From NCBI GenBank assembly GCA_003158355.1, contig PMIV01000163.1, forward strand, positions 4,044 to 10,281: a DNA stretch of 6,238 nt. The letters are read 5' to 3'. Positions 1 through 5,768 of the stretch are shown piece by piece (position 1 is the stretch's first letter; every line of letters begins with the position of its first letter). The notes under the pieces were generated by a model. That model did not search any database. It was not told the origin of the DNA and saw only the letters and a list, made by a program, of their open reading frames with translations. This DNA comes from Anaerolineaceae bacterium. Lineage in GTDB: Bacteria; Chloroflexota; Anaerolineae; Anaerolineales; Anaerolineaceae. Both the position numbers and the translations under genes were made by a program.

Positions 1-1
1 G

Positions 2-451
2 CTGCTTTCAGATCCATATTTCCCGAAACATGAGCCAATTGATGCCGGTTTCAGTGAAATACTTCGTCGTCAACTTGAGCTGATCATCCGTTTTGAAGAA
101 TGGATCAGCCCATTAATAAAAGAAAGCGCATTACCAAAAATGCAGCTTCCCGAAGGAATCCAGCCTTTCTTTAGAAAAACCGTTCAGGGCTTTTCATTAA
201 GTTTGGTGAACCTGGGGCATGCCGGTATTTTAAATTGGACTGAGAATCATCCTCAACCAGAGATCAAACGAGGATTCACTATTGAAGTATCACTGGATGA
301 ACCAATTGAGAGTATCTGGTTGGTTTCTGCTGACAGAGATTCACTTTCTCCCGAACCGGTGGAATTCCAGGCATTAGCAAATGCAGTCACTATCGAAGTA
401 CCTTCATTAGAGATTTGGGATGTTCTTCTGTTTGTAAAGAAAAAAGCCTGA
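2..451 (+). CDS. GH66 (dextranase-like) glycoside hydrolase, C-terminal fragment
   Basis: The reading frame is open from the left window edge, so the true start lies outside; the internal ATG at 140 is not a credible start because the frame continues upstream through 'LLSDPYFPKHEP'. The visible 149 residues have an acidic/aromatic helical stretch (RFEEWISPLI), then a beta-rich tail with 'SLVNLGHAG', 'SIWLVSADRDS' and the ending 'VPSLEIWDVLLF'. These resemble the C-terminal beta-sandwich of GH66 dextranases and cycloisomaltooligosaccharide glucanotransferases, where a 'VASPD' strand and a final 'VPSLEYWDMI' strand are typical. The catalytic barrel is outside the window, so activity cannot be judged. 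The GH15 gene follows after 30 bp on the same strand, which supports a shared role in alpha-1,6-glucan breakdown. Another glycosidase with a similar C-terminal beta domain remains possible. Confidence 0.55.
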   Translation: MLSDPYFPKHEPIDAGFSEILRRQLELIIRFEEWISPLIKESALPKMQLPEGIQPFFRKTVQGFSLSLVNLGHAGILNWTENHPQPEIKRGFTIEVSLDEPIESIWLVSADRDSLSPEPVEFQALANAVTIEVPSLEIWDVLLFVKKKA

Positions 452-466
452 CGAAGAAATTTAATT

Positions 467-473
467 GTAGGAG
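467..473 (+). promoter_or_regulatory. Ribosome-binding site of the GH15 gene
   Basis: GTAGGAG lies 8 nt before the ATG at 482, inside the 30-bp gap after the upstream stop codon. It fixes the start of the GH15 gene and fits co-transcription with the upstream glycosidase, as there is no room for a separate promoter. Confidence 0.7.
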
Positions 474-481
474 CAGAGTAG

Positions 482-1627
482 ATGGATTTATATCATCGCA
501 GCATTGAAGTAATTTTACAAAATCAACACAGCAGCGGAGCTTATATTGCTTCTCCAGCCTTTCCAAATTATCATTATTGCTGGTTAAGGGATGGAAGTTT
601 TATTGCCCACGCTATGGATCGCGTAGGTGAATATCAGAGCTCTGAAGCTTTTTTTCGCTGGGTGGATCGGGCAATTAATAAATATTCGTATAAAGTAGAT
701 AAATTGGAAGACCAAATAAAAAATGCACCTTTCACTGGTGAAAGAAGTATTTTACATACCCGATACACTCTCGATGGGGAAGAAGAAAGCTCCGACAGCA
801 CCTGGGGTAATTTTCAAATAGATGGATACGGAACCTGGTTGTGGGCTCTGGCGGCGCATGTTCAAATGACGAAAAATTATGCGCTGTTATCCGAATTTTC
901 AACCTCAATTAATACAACCATACGTTATTTAAGAGCAGCCTGGCAGTTACCCAATTATGATTGTTGGGAAGAACACCCCGAGTTCCTGCATCCTTATTCA
1001 CTTTCTGCTGTTTACGGTGGATTAAATGCTGTTGCTGCATTGATTTCCTCCGGGCATTTAAAAGAATGCACTTTCCCGGTAGAAGCTTATGCACGCGAAG
1101 TAAAAGATTTTCTTTCACGGGCTGCCATATCGGACCAAAGAATTGTAAAACATGTTTGGCCTGCTTCGCAAAAGCAAGCGGCTCGACCGGTGAAAAAAAG
1201 CGGTGTCGATGCGAGCTTGCTCGGGTTTGCCATTCCATACGCAGTATTCCCGCTGGATGATAAAGTAATTGTGGAAACAATGGATGCGATTGAGAAAGAA
1301 TTGCATCGACCCAATGGTGGTGTTTACCGATATAGGGAAGACGTTTATTACGGTGGAGGCGAATGGATTTTATTAACTGCCTGGTTGGGCTGGTATTATG
1401 CAAAGAACAATGAACCTCAACGGGCACAACGATTATTGGCTTGGATCGAAGATTGTGCCGATGCCCGGGGAAATTTACCTGAGCAGGTGAACAACCATTT
1501 GCTTGCACCTTCGGAATATCAGTCTTGGGTAGAACGTTGGGGCCCGGTTGCAACTCCCTTACTCTGGTCACATGCCATGTATTTGATCTTGTCTGAAGAA
1601 TTAAAGCAGCCAACGAACAGCAAGTAG
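482..1627 (+). CDS. GH15 family glycosidase (glucodextranase/glucoamylase-like), compact form
   Basis: This 381-residue protein has the GH15 (alpha/alpha)6-barrel signature motifs. 'YCWLRDGSF' at residues 32-40 and 'WGNFQIDGYGTWLW' at 108-121 build the substrate pocket. 'YDCWEEHPEF' begins at 159, and by analogy with fungal glucoamylase E163 would be the general acid. 'GNLPEQV' contains E334, the likely general base. GH15 enzymes release glucose from non-reducing ends of alpha-glucans; the 'NFQIDGYG' style is closer to prokaryotic glucodextranase-like members than to starch glucoamylases. The protein begins almost directly at the barrel, so the N-terminal beta-sandwich of many 600-700-residue prokaryotic GH15 enzymes is missing. 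No signal peptide is visible, so it is probably cytoplasmic and acts on imported oligosaccharides. It probably shares an operon with the GH66-like gene. Exact linkage specificity cannot be read from sequence. Confidence 0.85.
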   Translation: MDLYHRSIEVILQNQHSSGAYIASPAFPNYHYCWLRDGSFIAHAMDRVGEYQSSEAFFRWVDRAINKYSYKVDKLEDQIKNAPFTGERSILHTRYTLDGEEESSDSTWGNFQIDGYGTWLWALAAHVQMTKNYALLSEFSTSINTTIRYLRAAWQLPNYDCWEEHPEFLHPYSLSAVYGGLNAVAALISSGHLKECTFPVEAYAREVKDFLSRAAISDQRIVKHVWPASQKQAARPVKKSGVDASLLGFAIPYAVFPLDDKVIVETMDAIEKELHRPNGGVYRYREDVYYGGGEWILLTAWLGWYYAKNNEPQRAQRLLAWIEDCADARGNLPEQVNNHLLAPSEYQSWVERWGPVATPLLWSHAMYLILSEELKQPTNSK

Positions 1628-1740
1628 TTCTAAATAGGTTGGAGTGTTTTGAGAACTGCAATGATAAACACGGCATTCATAAGAATTGATTGATAAAAGA
1701 ATAGGTCTTCTTCGGTAAAATAGCTGTGCCTGATAGACTC

Positions 1741-1761
1741 AGACTTAAGCATCCGTCGGCA
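1741..1761 (+). repeat. 21-bp direct repeat, copy 1
   Basis: The sequence begins AGACTTAAGC and ends CCGTCGGCA, and it is identical to 1919-1939. Both copies are followed within a few bases by a T-rich run (CTATTTTA here, GCATTTTTAG in copy 2). The start-to-start distance is 178 bp. Confidence 0.85.
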
Positions 1762-1807
1762 CTATTTTAAACAAAACTCACCCAATCCGCGCTTTGATAA
1801 ATTAGTA

Positions 1808-1829
1808 GGGGCACAATGCATTGTGCCCC
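1808..1829. repeat. Perfect 22-bp palindrome (REP-like)
   Basis: Arms GGGGCACAATG and CATTGTGCCCC are exact reverse complements with no loop. CCACC and GGGGG follow, so CCCCCC at 1826-1831 can also pair with GGGGG at 1835-1839 in an alternative hairpin. The 'GTAGGGGC...GCCCC' style resembles dispersed REP-like palindromes of intergenic regions in Chloroflexota and other phyla. It lacks a following T-run, so it is not a typical terminator. Confidence 0.75.
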
Positions 1830-1918
1830 CCACCGGGGGAATTGAGGCCATGTTTCATCCTCGTGAAAACCGGGACCATTTATTTCTCGCCCAGTGGATG
1901 AATTTTGCTTTCTGGGTT

Positions 1919-1939
1919 AGACTTAAGCATCCGTCGGCA
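1919..1939 (+). repeat. 21-bp direct repeat, copy 2
   Basis: This copy is identical to 1741-1761. It ends 8 bp before the purine-rich ribosome-binding stretch of the methyltransferase gene, so it lies in that gene's immediate 5' region. Confidence 0.85.
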
Positions 1940-1947
1940 GCATTTTT

Positions 1948-1956
1948 AGGAAGGGG
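1948..1956 (+). promoter_or_regulatory. Ribosome-binding site of the methyltransferase gene
   Basis: AGGAAGGGG lies 6 nt before the ATG at 1963. Translation from this ATG begins 'MVSENTLYYGDNLDIL', the normal N-terminus of this methyltransferase family, so the start is well supported. Confidence 0.65.
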
Positions 1957-1962
1957 AAGTTC

Positions 1963-3633
1963 ATGGTCAGCGAAAACACACTTTACTACGGCGACAACCT
2001 CGATATTTTGCGGCGCTACATCAAGGATGAGAGCGTTGATCTGATCTACCTGGACCCGCCGTTCAATTCCAACCGCTCGTATAACGTGCTCTTCAAAGAC
2101 GAGACCGGCGCCGGCTCGGACGCGCAGATCACCGCCTTCGACGATGCCTGGCACTGGGGCGAGACCGCCGAACGCACCTACCAGGAATTGATCCAGAACG
2201 CTCCCATGAACGTGGCTACCATGATCGACGCCATGCGCCAGTTCATCGGCCGCAACCAGATGATGGCCTATCTGGTGATGATGGCCGCGCGCCTGGTGGA
2301 GCTGCACCGTGTGCTCAAACCCACCGGCTCGCTTTACCTGCACTGCGACTCCACCGCCAGCCATTATTTGAAAATTTTATTGGATATGATATTTAACCCC
2401 CAAAATTTTCGAAATGAAATTATTTGGAAAAGACGTTCTGGGTCAAACTCTTCTGTTCACCAAGCAAATCGATTCGGAACAGTTACAGATACAATCCTTT
2501 TTTATTCGAAAACAGACCAAGCAATAATCAATCCACAATATAATTTTGAAGCTGAAGGTTATCAGGATTATATTGATAAATTTTTCAAGTTTGTGGATAA
2601 GGACGGTAGGAAGTATCAAATCGATAATCTGGCCAATCCTGCCCCTCGGCCGAATTTAATGTATGAATATAAAGGCTATAAACCACCAAAAAACGGATGG
2701 GCGATTTCTAAAGAAAAAATGGAACAATGGGATAAAGAAGGACGGATATATTTTCCAGAAAACAAAGATGGACGGTTAAGAAGAAAACGGTTTCTTGATG
2801 AATTGCAAGGAAAACCTGTTCAAAATTTATGGGACGATATCGAAATGATAAGTTCCCAATCAAATGAGCGCTTGGGATACCAGACTCAAAAACCGGTAGC
2901 ACTTCTTGAACGCATCATCAACGCTTCCTCCAACCCCGGCGACCTGGTGCTCGACCCGTTCAGCGGCTGTGGCACCTGCATCTCCGCCGCGCAGAAGCTG
3001 GGGCGCAGGTGGATCGGCATCGACATCACCCACCTGGCTATTGCCATGCACAAGAACCGCCTCAAGGGCAACTTCGGCCTCGAACCCAAAAGGGATTATC
3101 AGGTCATCGGCGAGCCCGAAGACCTGGCCGGAGCCCATCAGCTTGCCCGCGACGACCGCTACCAGTTCCAATGGTGGGCGCTTTCGCTCGTCAAAGCCCG
3201 CCCGCTGGGGGGCAGCGAGGGCAGCCGCGAAGGCAAAAAGGGCAGCGACAAGGGCATCGACGGCTACATCAGCTTCCTCGACGACGCCAGAGGCAACCTC
3301 AAACGCGCCGTCGTCCAGGTCAAGAGCGGCCACGTCAACAGCAGCATGATCCGTGACCTCAAGGGCACCGTCGAACGCGAACAGGCCCAGATCGGCATCT
3401 TCATCACCCTCGACCCGCCCAGCCGCGACATGGTCACCGAAGCCGTCAGTGCCGGGCAGTACCATTCCGAGTTGTGGAATAAAGACTATCCCTGCCTGCA
3501 GATCCTCAGCGTCGAAGAACTCCTGGCCGGGGCAGACGCCAAAATTCCGCCCACCCCCGATAACGCCGCCGCCTTCAAGAAAGCCGGCAAGGTCGAAAAG
3601 GCCGGTCCGCAGCAGGGTCAGTTGGGGATATAA
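1963..3633 (+). CDS. Beta-class DNA methyltransferase fused to an Mrr-like nuclease domain
   Basis: The 556-residue protein begins with 'LYYGDNLDIL' and catalytic motif IV 'YLDPPFN' (D31-F34), has an AdoMet-binding end with 'QTQKP' (307-311, motif X) and 'DPFSGCGT' (331-338, motif I). The order IV - TRD - X - I defines the beta class of amino-methyltransferases, which modify adenine N6 or cytosine N4. 'HCDSTASHYLK' and 'NEIIWKR' are family features around residues 130-155. The target-recognition domain should lie at about 150-300. The tail has 'DKGIDGYI' (D433) and 'VVQVKSG' (Q452, K454), the D...QxK pattern of Mrr-type PD-(D/E)XK nucleases. The protein may therefore be a single-chain restriction-modification enzyme, or a methyltransferase with a regulatory nuclease-like domain. 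No separate restriction or specificity gene is present. The middle of the gene has very different base composition from its ends. Methyltransferase identity is secure; cleavage is inferred. Confidence 0.88.
   Translation: MVSENTLYYGDNLDILRRYIKDESVDLIYLDPPFNSNRSYNVLFKDETGAGSDAQITAFDDAWHWGETAERTYQELIQNAPMNVATMIDAMRQFIGRNQMMAYLVMMAARLVELHRVLKPTGSLYLHCDSTASHYLKILLDMIFNPQNFRNEIIWKRRSGSNSSVHQANRFGTVTDTILFYSKTDQAIINPQYNFEAEGYQDYIDKFFKFVDKDGRKYQIDNLANPAPRPNLMYEYKGYKPPKNGWAISKEKMEQWDKEGRIYFPENKDGRLRRKRFLDELQGKPVQNLWDDIEMISSQSNERLGYQTQKPVALLERIINASSNPGDLVLDPFSGCGTCISAAQKLGRRWIGIDITHLAIAMHKNRLKGNFGLEPKRDYQVIGEPEDLAGAHQLARDDRYQFQWWALSLVKARPLGGSEGSREGKKGSDKGIDGYISFLDDARGNLKRAVVQVKSGHVNSSMIRDLKGTVEREQAQIGIFITLDPPSRDMVTEAVSAGQYHSELWNKDYPCLQILSVEELLAGADAKIPPTPDNAAAFKKAGKVEKAGPQQGQLGI
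2365..2900 (+). other. AT-rich island covering the methyltransferase target-recognition region
   Basis: Counted GC is 40/60 at 2281-2340, then 20/60 at 2401-2460, 21/60 at 2461-2520, 16/60 at 2521-2580 and 23/60 at 2821-2880, then 41/60 at 2941-3000 and 38/60 at 3241-3300. The change is abrupt after codon 134 and again near the 'QTQKP' motif. The reading frame stays open across both edges. The island corresponds to about residues 135-313, the specificity-determining part of a beta-class enzyme. The likely explanation is exchange of the recognition cassette by recombination in the conserved flanks. The boundaries are approximate to about 20 bp. Confidence 0.75.
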
Positions 3634-3734
3634 AAAAATAATTAATAGTTGCTCAATGGCATTTATCAAAGACGTTTGTGATTAAACGATATAGATATAA
3701 TTCAAAAGAGATTGGATTTTTCATTCTAAATTAA

Positions 3735-3778
3735 TTTATCATAAGATAAAATATTGACAAATAATTATTCTTATGATA
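3735..3778. promoter_or_regulatory. Candidate toxin-antitoxin operator (10-bp inverted repeat)
   Basis: TATCATAAGA at 3737-3746 is the exact reverse complement of TCTTATGATA at 3769-3778, separated by 22 bp, with centres about 32 bp apart (near three helical turns). The left arm also sits in a smaller inverted repeat, TTTATC (3735-3740) and GATAAA (3745-3750). The -35 box lies between the arms and the -10 box overlaps the right arm, so a bound repressor would block RNA polymerase. The natural candidate is the MqsA-like HTH antitoxin encoded downstream, which would give the autoregulation typical of this family. Confidence 0.55.
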
Positions 3779-3782
3779 GTAT
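3754..3782 (+). promoter_or_regulatory. Sigma-70 type promoter of the toxin-antitoxin operon
   Basis: A consensus -35 TTGACA (3754-3759) is followed after 17 bp by TAGTAT (3777-3782), which matches four of six -10 positions and is preceded by TG at 3774-3775 as in an extended -10. Transcription would begin near 3789, about 20 nt before the leader ORF and 50 nt before the toxin start. Confidence 0.65.
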
Positions 3783-3797
3783 TCCTACATTCAAAAA

Positions 3798-3803
3798 AAG
3801 GAG
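3798..3803 (+). promoter_or_regulatory. Ribosome-binding site of the leader ORF
   Basis: AAGGAG lies 7 nt before the ATG at 3811. It is the strongest ribosome-binding site of the operon, yet it serves a 23-codon frame rather than the toxin. The toxin itself has only GAGG at 3832-3835, 6 nt before its TTG. Confidence 0.6.
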
Positions 3804-3810
3804 TCGGAGA

Positions 3811-3882
3811 ATGGACAAAAAATTCTTTTTTGAGGTGAATTTTGAACAAAGACGAAGTTGTAAGGTTTCTAACATTATGTAA
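3811..3882 (+). CDS. 23-codon leader ORF overlapping the toxin start
   Basis: The frame reads MDKKFFFEVN... and ends ...SNIM before TAA. It begins with ATG after an ideal AAGGAG and overlaps the first 41 bases of the toxin gene in another phase. Its peptide resembles nothing I recognise. It may be a leader whose translation controls access to the toxin's TTG start. Alternatively the toxin may once have started at this ATG, with a frame change (the run TTC TTT TTT is a place where bases are easily lost or gained). Expression is plausible; function is unknown. Confidence 0.4.
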   Translation: MDKKFFFEVNFEQRRSCKVSNIM

Positions 3883-4198
3883 ATTTGCGGTTAGATCCAA
3901 TTTTATTTTGGAACTTACGGAAAAGAACAAAAAAACTATCACATTCTTGGGTTACATAGAGGATGATGTAATTGATGAAATAATGGATTTATCAGTAAAA
4001 GATTATTGTGAAGGTCCCCTTCACGACAAATCAGGATTTTTAGGTGATTTTTGGGTGTTCGGAAAAATAATTCAAAATTCGGAAATTTATATCAAGCTTA
4101 AGGTTAAGAATTTAAACTCCTCTGGAGATAAACAGCTTTCAACTCTTTGCATTTCTTTTCATTTTGCAGAAAAAACGCTCTCATACCCTTTCAAATAG
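3842..4198 (+). CDS. MqsR-like type II toxin (putative mRNA interferase)
   Basis: This 118-residue protein starts at TTG: an in-frame TGA at 3836-3838 rules out an earlier ATG, and 'NKDEVVRFL' fits the usual N-terminus of the family. A helical half leads to 'DDVIDEIMDLSVKDYCEGP' (41-59), then 'FWVFGKII' (70-77), 'EIYIKLKV' (81-88), 'CISFHFA' (103-109) and the terminal 'LSYPF'. The same order occurs in MqsR: 'LSESDFY', 'GQVYLKITV', 'IVSF'. MqsR is a RelE-fold ribonuclease that cuts mRNA, preferring GCU in E. coli. Y83 and K85 on the 'YIK' strand and H107 of 'SFH' are candidate active-site residues, placed by analogy. The antitoxin gene follows after 22 bp, matching the toxin-first order of mqsRA. 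Cleavage activity and specificity are inferred. Confidence 0.65.
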   Translation: MNKDEVVRFLTLCKFAVRSNFILELTEKNKKTITFLGYIEDDVIDEIMDLSVKDYCEGPLHDKSGFLGDFWVFGKIIQNSEIYIKLKVKNLNSSGDKQLSTLCISFHFAEKTLSYPFK

Positions 4199-4220
4199 AT
4201 CATTAAAATAAGGAAATAAA

Positions 4221-5207
4221 ATGTTAAATCAGTGTCCTACCTGTGAGAAAACAACAGGAATGGAAATTATTCATCGTCTACAAGATTTTGAAATCAAAGG
4301 CGAAAAAGTAACAATTGAAGTAAGTCTCTATCACTGCAAGGAATGTGATAGTGTATTTAGCGCTAAAGAATTGGGTGATCCATTTAAAACCGCTTACGAT
4401 AAATATCGTCAGCAGAAGGGAATGGTTCAACCTGAAGAAATAGTTAAGTTTAGGAAGAAGTATGGCCTAACTCAGAAAGATTTGAGTGATCTTCTGGGTT
4501 TCGGAGGGATAACATTAAGTAGATATGAAAATGGTGCCCTTCAAGATCTGGCGCACGACCATATTCTAAAATTGGCGATGGAGCCACGCAATTTTATTGA
4601 GTTAATCTTACAAAACCCCACTTTTGCTCAAGATCAAAAATGGAAGTCAGTTCTTTTTAAACTAAATGAAGAATTATCTTTGATTGAGCATGTGGATATG
4701 CTTTTCAATAAAACGCCTCCCGATGAGTTCAATGGATTCACACCGTTGAAAATAAGTAAAGTAGCCGATGTAATTAAGTACTTTTGCTACAACCGAAACA
4801 TATACAAAACCAAATTAATGAAATTACTTTTTTATTCAGATTTCATTCATTTTAAGAATTATAAACATTCAATTACTGGATTGCGATATGCGCATCTTCC
4901 ATATGGTCCCGTTCCAGATGGTTATGAGTTAATCCTTGGGGCAGTTTTGAAATCGGATCCAAATATTAAATTAGAACCCGTTGATTTTGGTGAGTATAGC
5001 GGTGAATTGGTCAAAATAGTTGATCCACCTATTTTTGGCAATTTGTCAGAAACAGAATTAGATGTGTTAAAAAATGTAAGTAGCAAGTTTGAATATTTTT
5101 CATCAAAAGCAATTAGCATTAAATCGCACAAAGAAGATGCATACAAAGGGACAAACAATAGTGAACTTATCTCATACATATTTGCAGATGGGATGAGTTT
5201 GGAATAA
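4221..5207 (+). CDS. MqsA-type zinc-finger/HTH antitoxin fused to a Panacea (SocA/DUF4065-like) domain
   Basis: The 328-residue protein has three parts. Residues 1-50 form an MqsA/YgiT-type zinc finger with two CxxC pairs (C5/C8 and C39/C42). Residues 70-125 form an XRE-type HTH with 'PEEIVKFRKKYGLTQKDLS' and 'LSRYENG', closely following MqsA, where this domain dimerises and binds the operator. After a linker, residues 178-300 carry the Panacea pattern: 'KVADVIKYF', 'KTKLMKLLFYSDF' (197-208), and 'LRYAHLPYGPVPDGY' (221-235). Panacea domains neutralise many unrelated toxins and occur in SocA and GepA-like proteins. E. coli MqsA is only 131 residues, so here toxin neutralisation may have moved to the Panacea domain, leaving the N-terminal part for DNA binding. 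AGGAA at 4211-4215 lies 5 nt before the ATG. It forms an operon with the toxin. Confidence 0.82.
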   Translation: MLNQCPTCEKTTGMEIIHRLQDFEIKGEKVTIEVSLYHCKECDSVFSAKELGDPFKTAYDKYRQQKGMVQPEEIVKFRKKYGLTQKDLSDLLGFGGITLSRYENGALQDLAHDHILKLAMEPRNFIELILQNPTFAQDQKWKSVLFKLNEELSLIEHVDMLFNKTPPDEFNGFTPLKISKVADVIKYFCYNRNIYKTKLMKLLFYSDFIHFKNYKHSITGLRYAHLPYGPVPDGYELILGAVLKSDPNIKLEPVDFGEYSGELVKIVDPPIFGNLSETELDVLKNVSSKFEYFSSKAISIKSHKEDAYKGTNNSELISYIFADGMSLE

Positions 5208-5239
5208 AGCCGGTTCTTTTCATACAGTTTGAAATATCA

Positions 5240-5272
5240 ATAGGTGCTTTTTTGATGCACCTATCGGTTTTT
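5240..5272 (+). terminator. Rho-independent terminator of the toxin-antitoxin operon
   Basis: ATAGGTGC (5240-5247) pairs perfectly with GCACCTAT (5257-5264) around a 9-base loop, followed by CGG and TTTTT (5268-5272). It lies 33 bp after the antitoxin stop codon and closes the operon. Confidence 0.75.
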
Positions 5273-5386
5273 AAACAATGCTTTTTTATACAAATTAAGA
5301 TTCATATGTCAGTATTTACACCAAAAACTGATAAATTAATCCCCATGTGTCAGTTCAACTAATCTACCATAAGTGTATACATCCCG

Positions 5387-5410
5387 CTTTTCTCCGCGTC
5401 ATCCGCGATC
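5387..5410 (+). repeat. 24-bp direct repeat, copy 1
   Basis: CTTTTCTCCGCGTCATCC followed by GCGATC is identical to 5745-5768. It has an internal near-repeat, TCCGCG-TCA-TCCGCG, typical of dispersed 'CCGCGT' intergenic repeats. Confidence 0.8.
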
Positions 5411-5637
5411 GCCTGCCCTAGTACTACCGGGGCCGCGCGAGAAAGCCTTTACTTCCCACGCCGGCCCGAAAAAAATCATCCTATCCAAAAAGTTGCGGCT
5501 CCCTCCAGTTATAGGTGTGTTCGCGATGTAATGCTTTTGTCATTTTCTTCCCCTTGTCCTATGTTGTATAATATGGATATGGAACACAAATTCTATATTT
5601 ATATTATCAATAGAATGATTCCTGACAGCCTTGATTC

Positions 5638-5740
5638 GTTTCTATTTAGCCCGTTCTCGCGAGGCGGGGATCTAAAGCTATCAAAAACATGAATTCGAAT
5701 TGTTTCTATTTGATCCTGTAGTTATCGAAACCATGAATTT
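5638..5740 (+). repeat. Degenerate tandem repeat
   Basis: GTTTCTATTT occurs at 5638-5647 and 5702-5711. Downstream of each is a related block, GCTATCAAAAACATGAATTC (5677-5696) and AGTTATCGAAACCATGAATT (5720-5739), matching at most positions. The first unit is about 21 bp longer because of a GC-rich insert near 5650-5670 containing CTCGCGAG. Confidence 0.4.
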
Positions 5741-5744
5741 CTCT

Positions 5745-5768
5745 CTTTTCTCCGCGTCATCCGCGATC
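5745..5768 (+). repeat. 24-bp direct repeat, copy 2
   Basis: This copy is identical to 5387-5410, with a start-to-start distance of 358 bp. It is followed by CGCGTGAGC and lies 69 bp before the ABC exporter start codon. Confidence 0.8.

Larger units (their letters stand above)
1628..1962. other. Intergenic region with repeats, no supported gene
   Basis: These 335 bp between the GH15 and methyltransferase genes contain no convincing gene and no clear rho-independent terminator for the glycosidase operon. They hold two copies of a 21-bp direct repeat and, between them, a perfect 22-bp palindrome. A short open frame crosses from about 1823 into the methyltransferase in another phase, but it runs through the palindrome flank and repeat and has no recognisable protein pattern. 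The region looks like a junction between the glycosidase operon and the defence genes. Confidence 0.6.

Noticed and set aside
909..1676. Long 255-codon open frame on the minus strand opposite the GH15 gene
   Set aside because: It runs antisense to a gene with clear catalytic motifs, and its translation has no recognisable domain and odd composition rich in His, Arg and Leu.
1741..1939. CRISPR-like array
   Set aside because: There are only two repeat copies with a 157-bp gap that contains a palindrome, and no cas genes.
1823..2044. 73-codon plus-strand frame before the methyltransferase
   Set aside because: It begins inside the palindrome, reads through the direct repeat and overlaps the methyltransferase start; it has no ribosome-binding site or family pattern.
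2860..3669. 269-codon minus-strand open frame opposite the methyltransferase C-terminus
   Set aside because: GC-rich coding DNA commonly gives long antisense frames; the product is a low-complexity Ala/Val/Asp string. The plus frame carries the motif I and nuclease motifs.
3673..3688. CGTTT/AAACG hairpin as a terminator of the methyltransferase gene
   Set aside because: The stem is only 5 bp, AT-rich and without a following T-run.
5537..5572. TTGTCA plus TATAAT as a promoter for the ABC exporter
   Set aside because: The spacing is 24 bp, too long for a sigma-70 promoter, and the leader would be about 260 nt.
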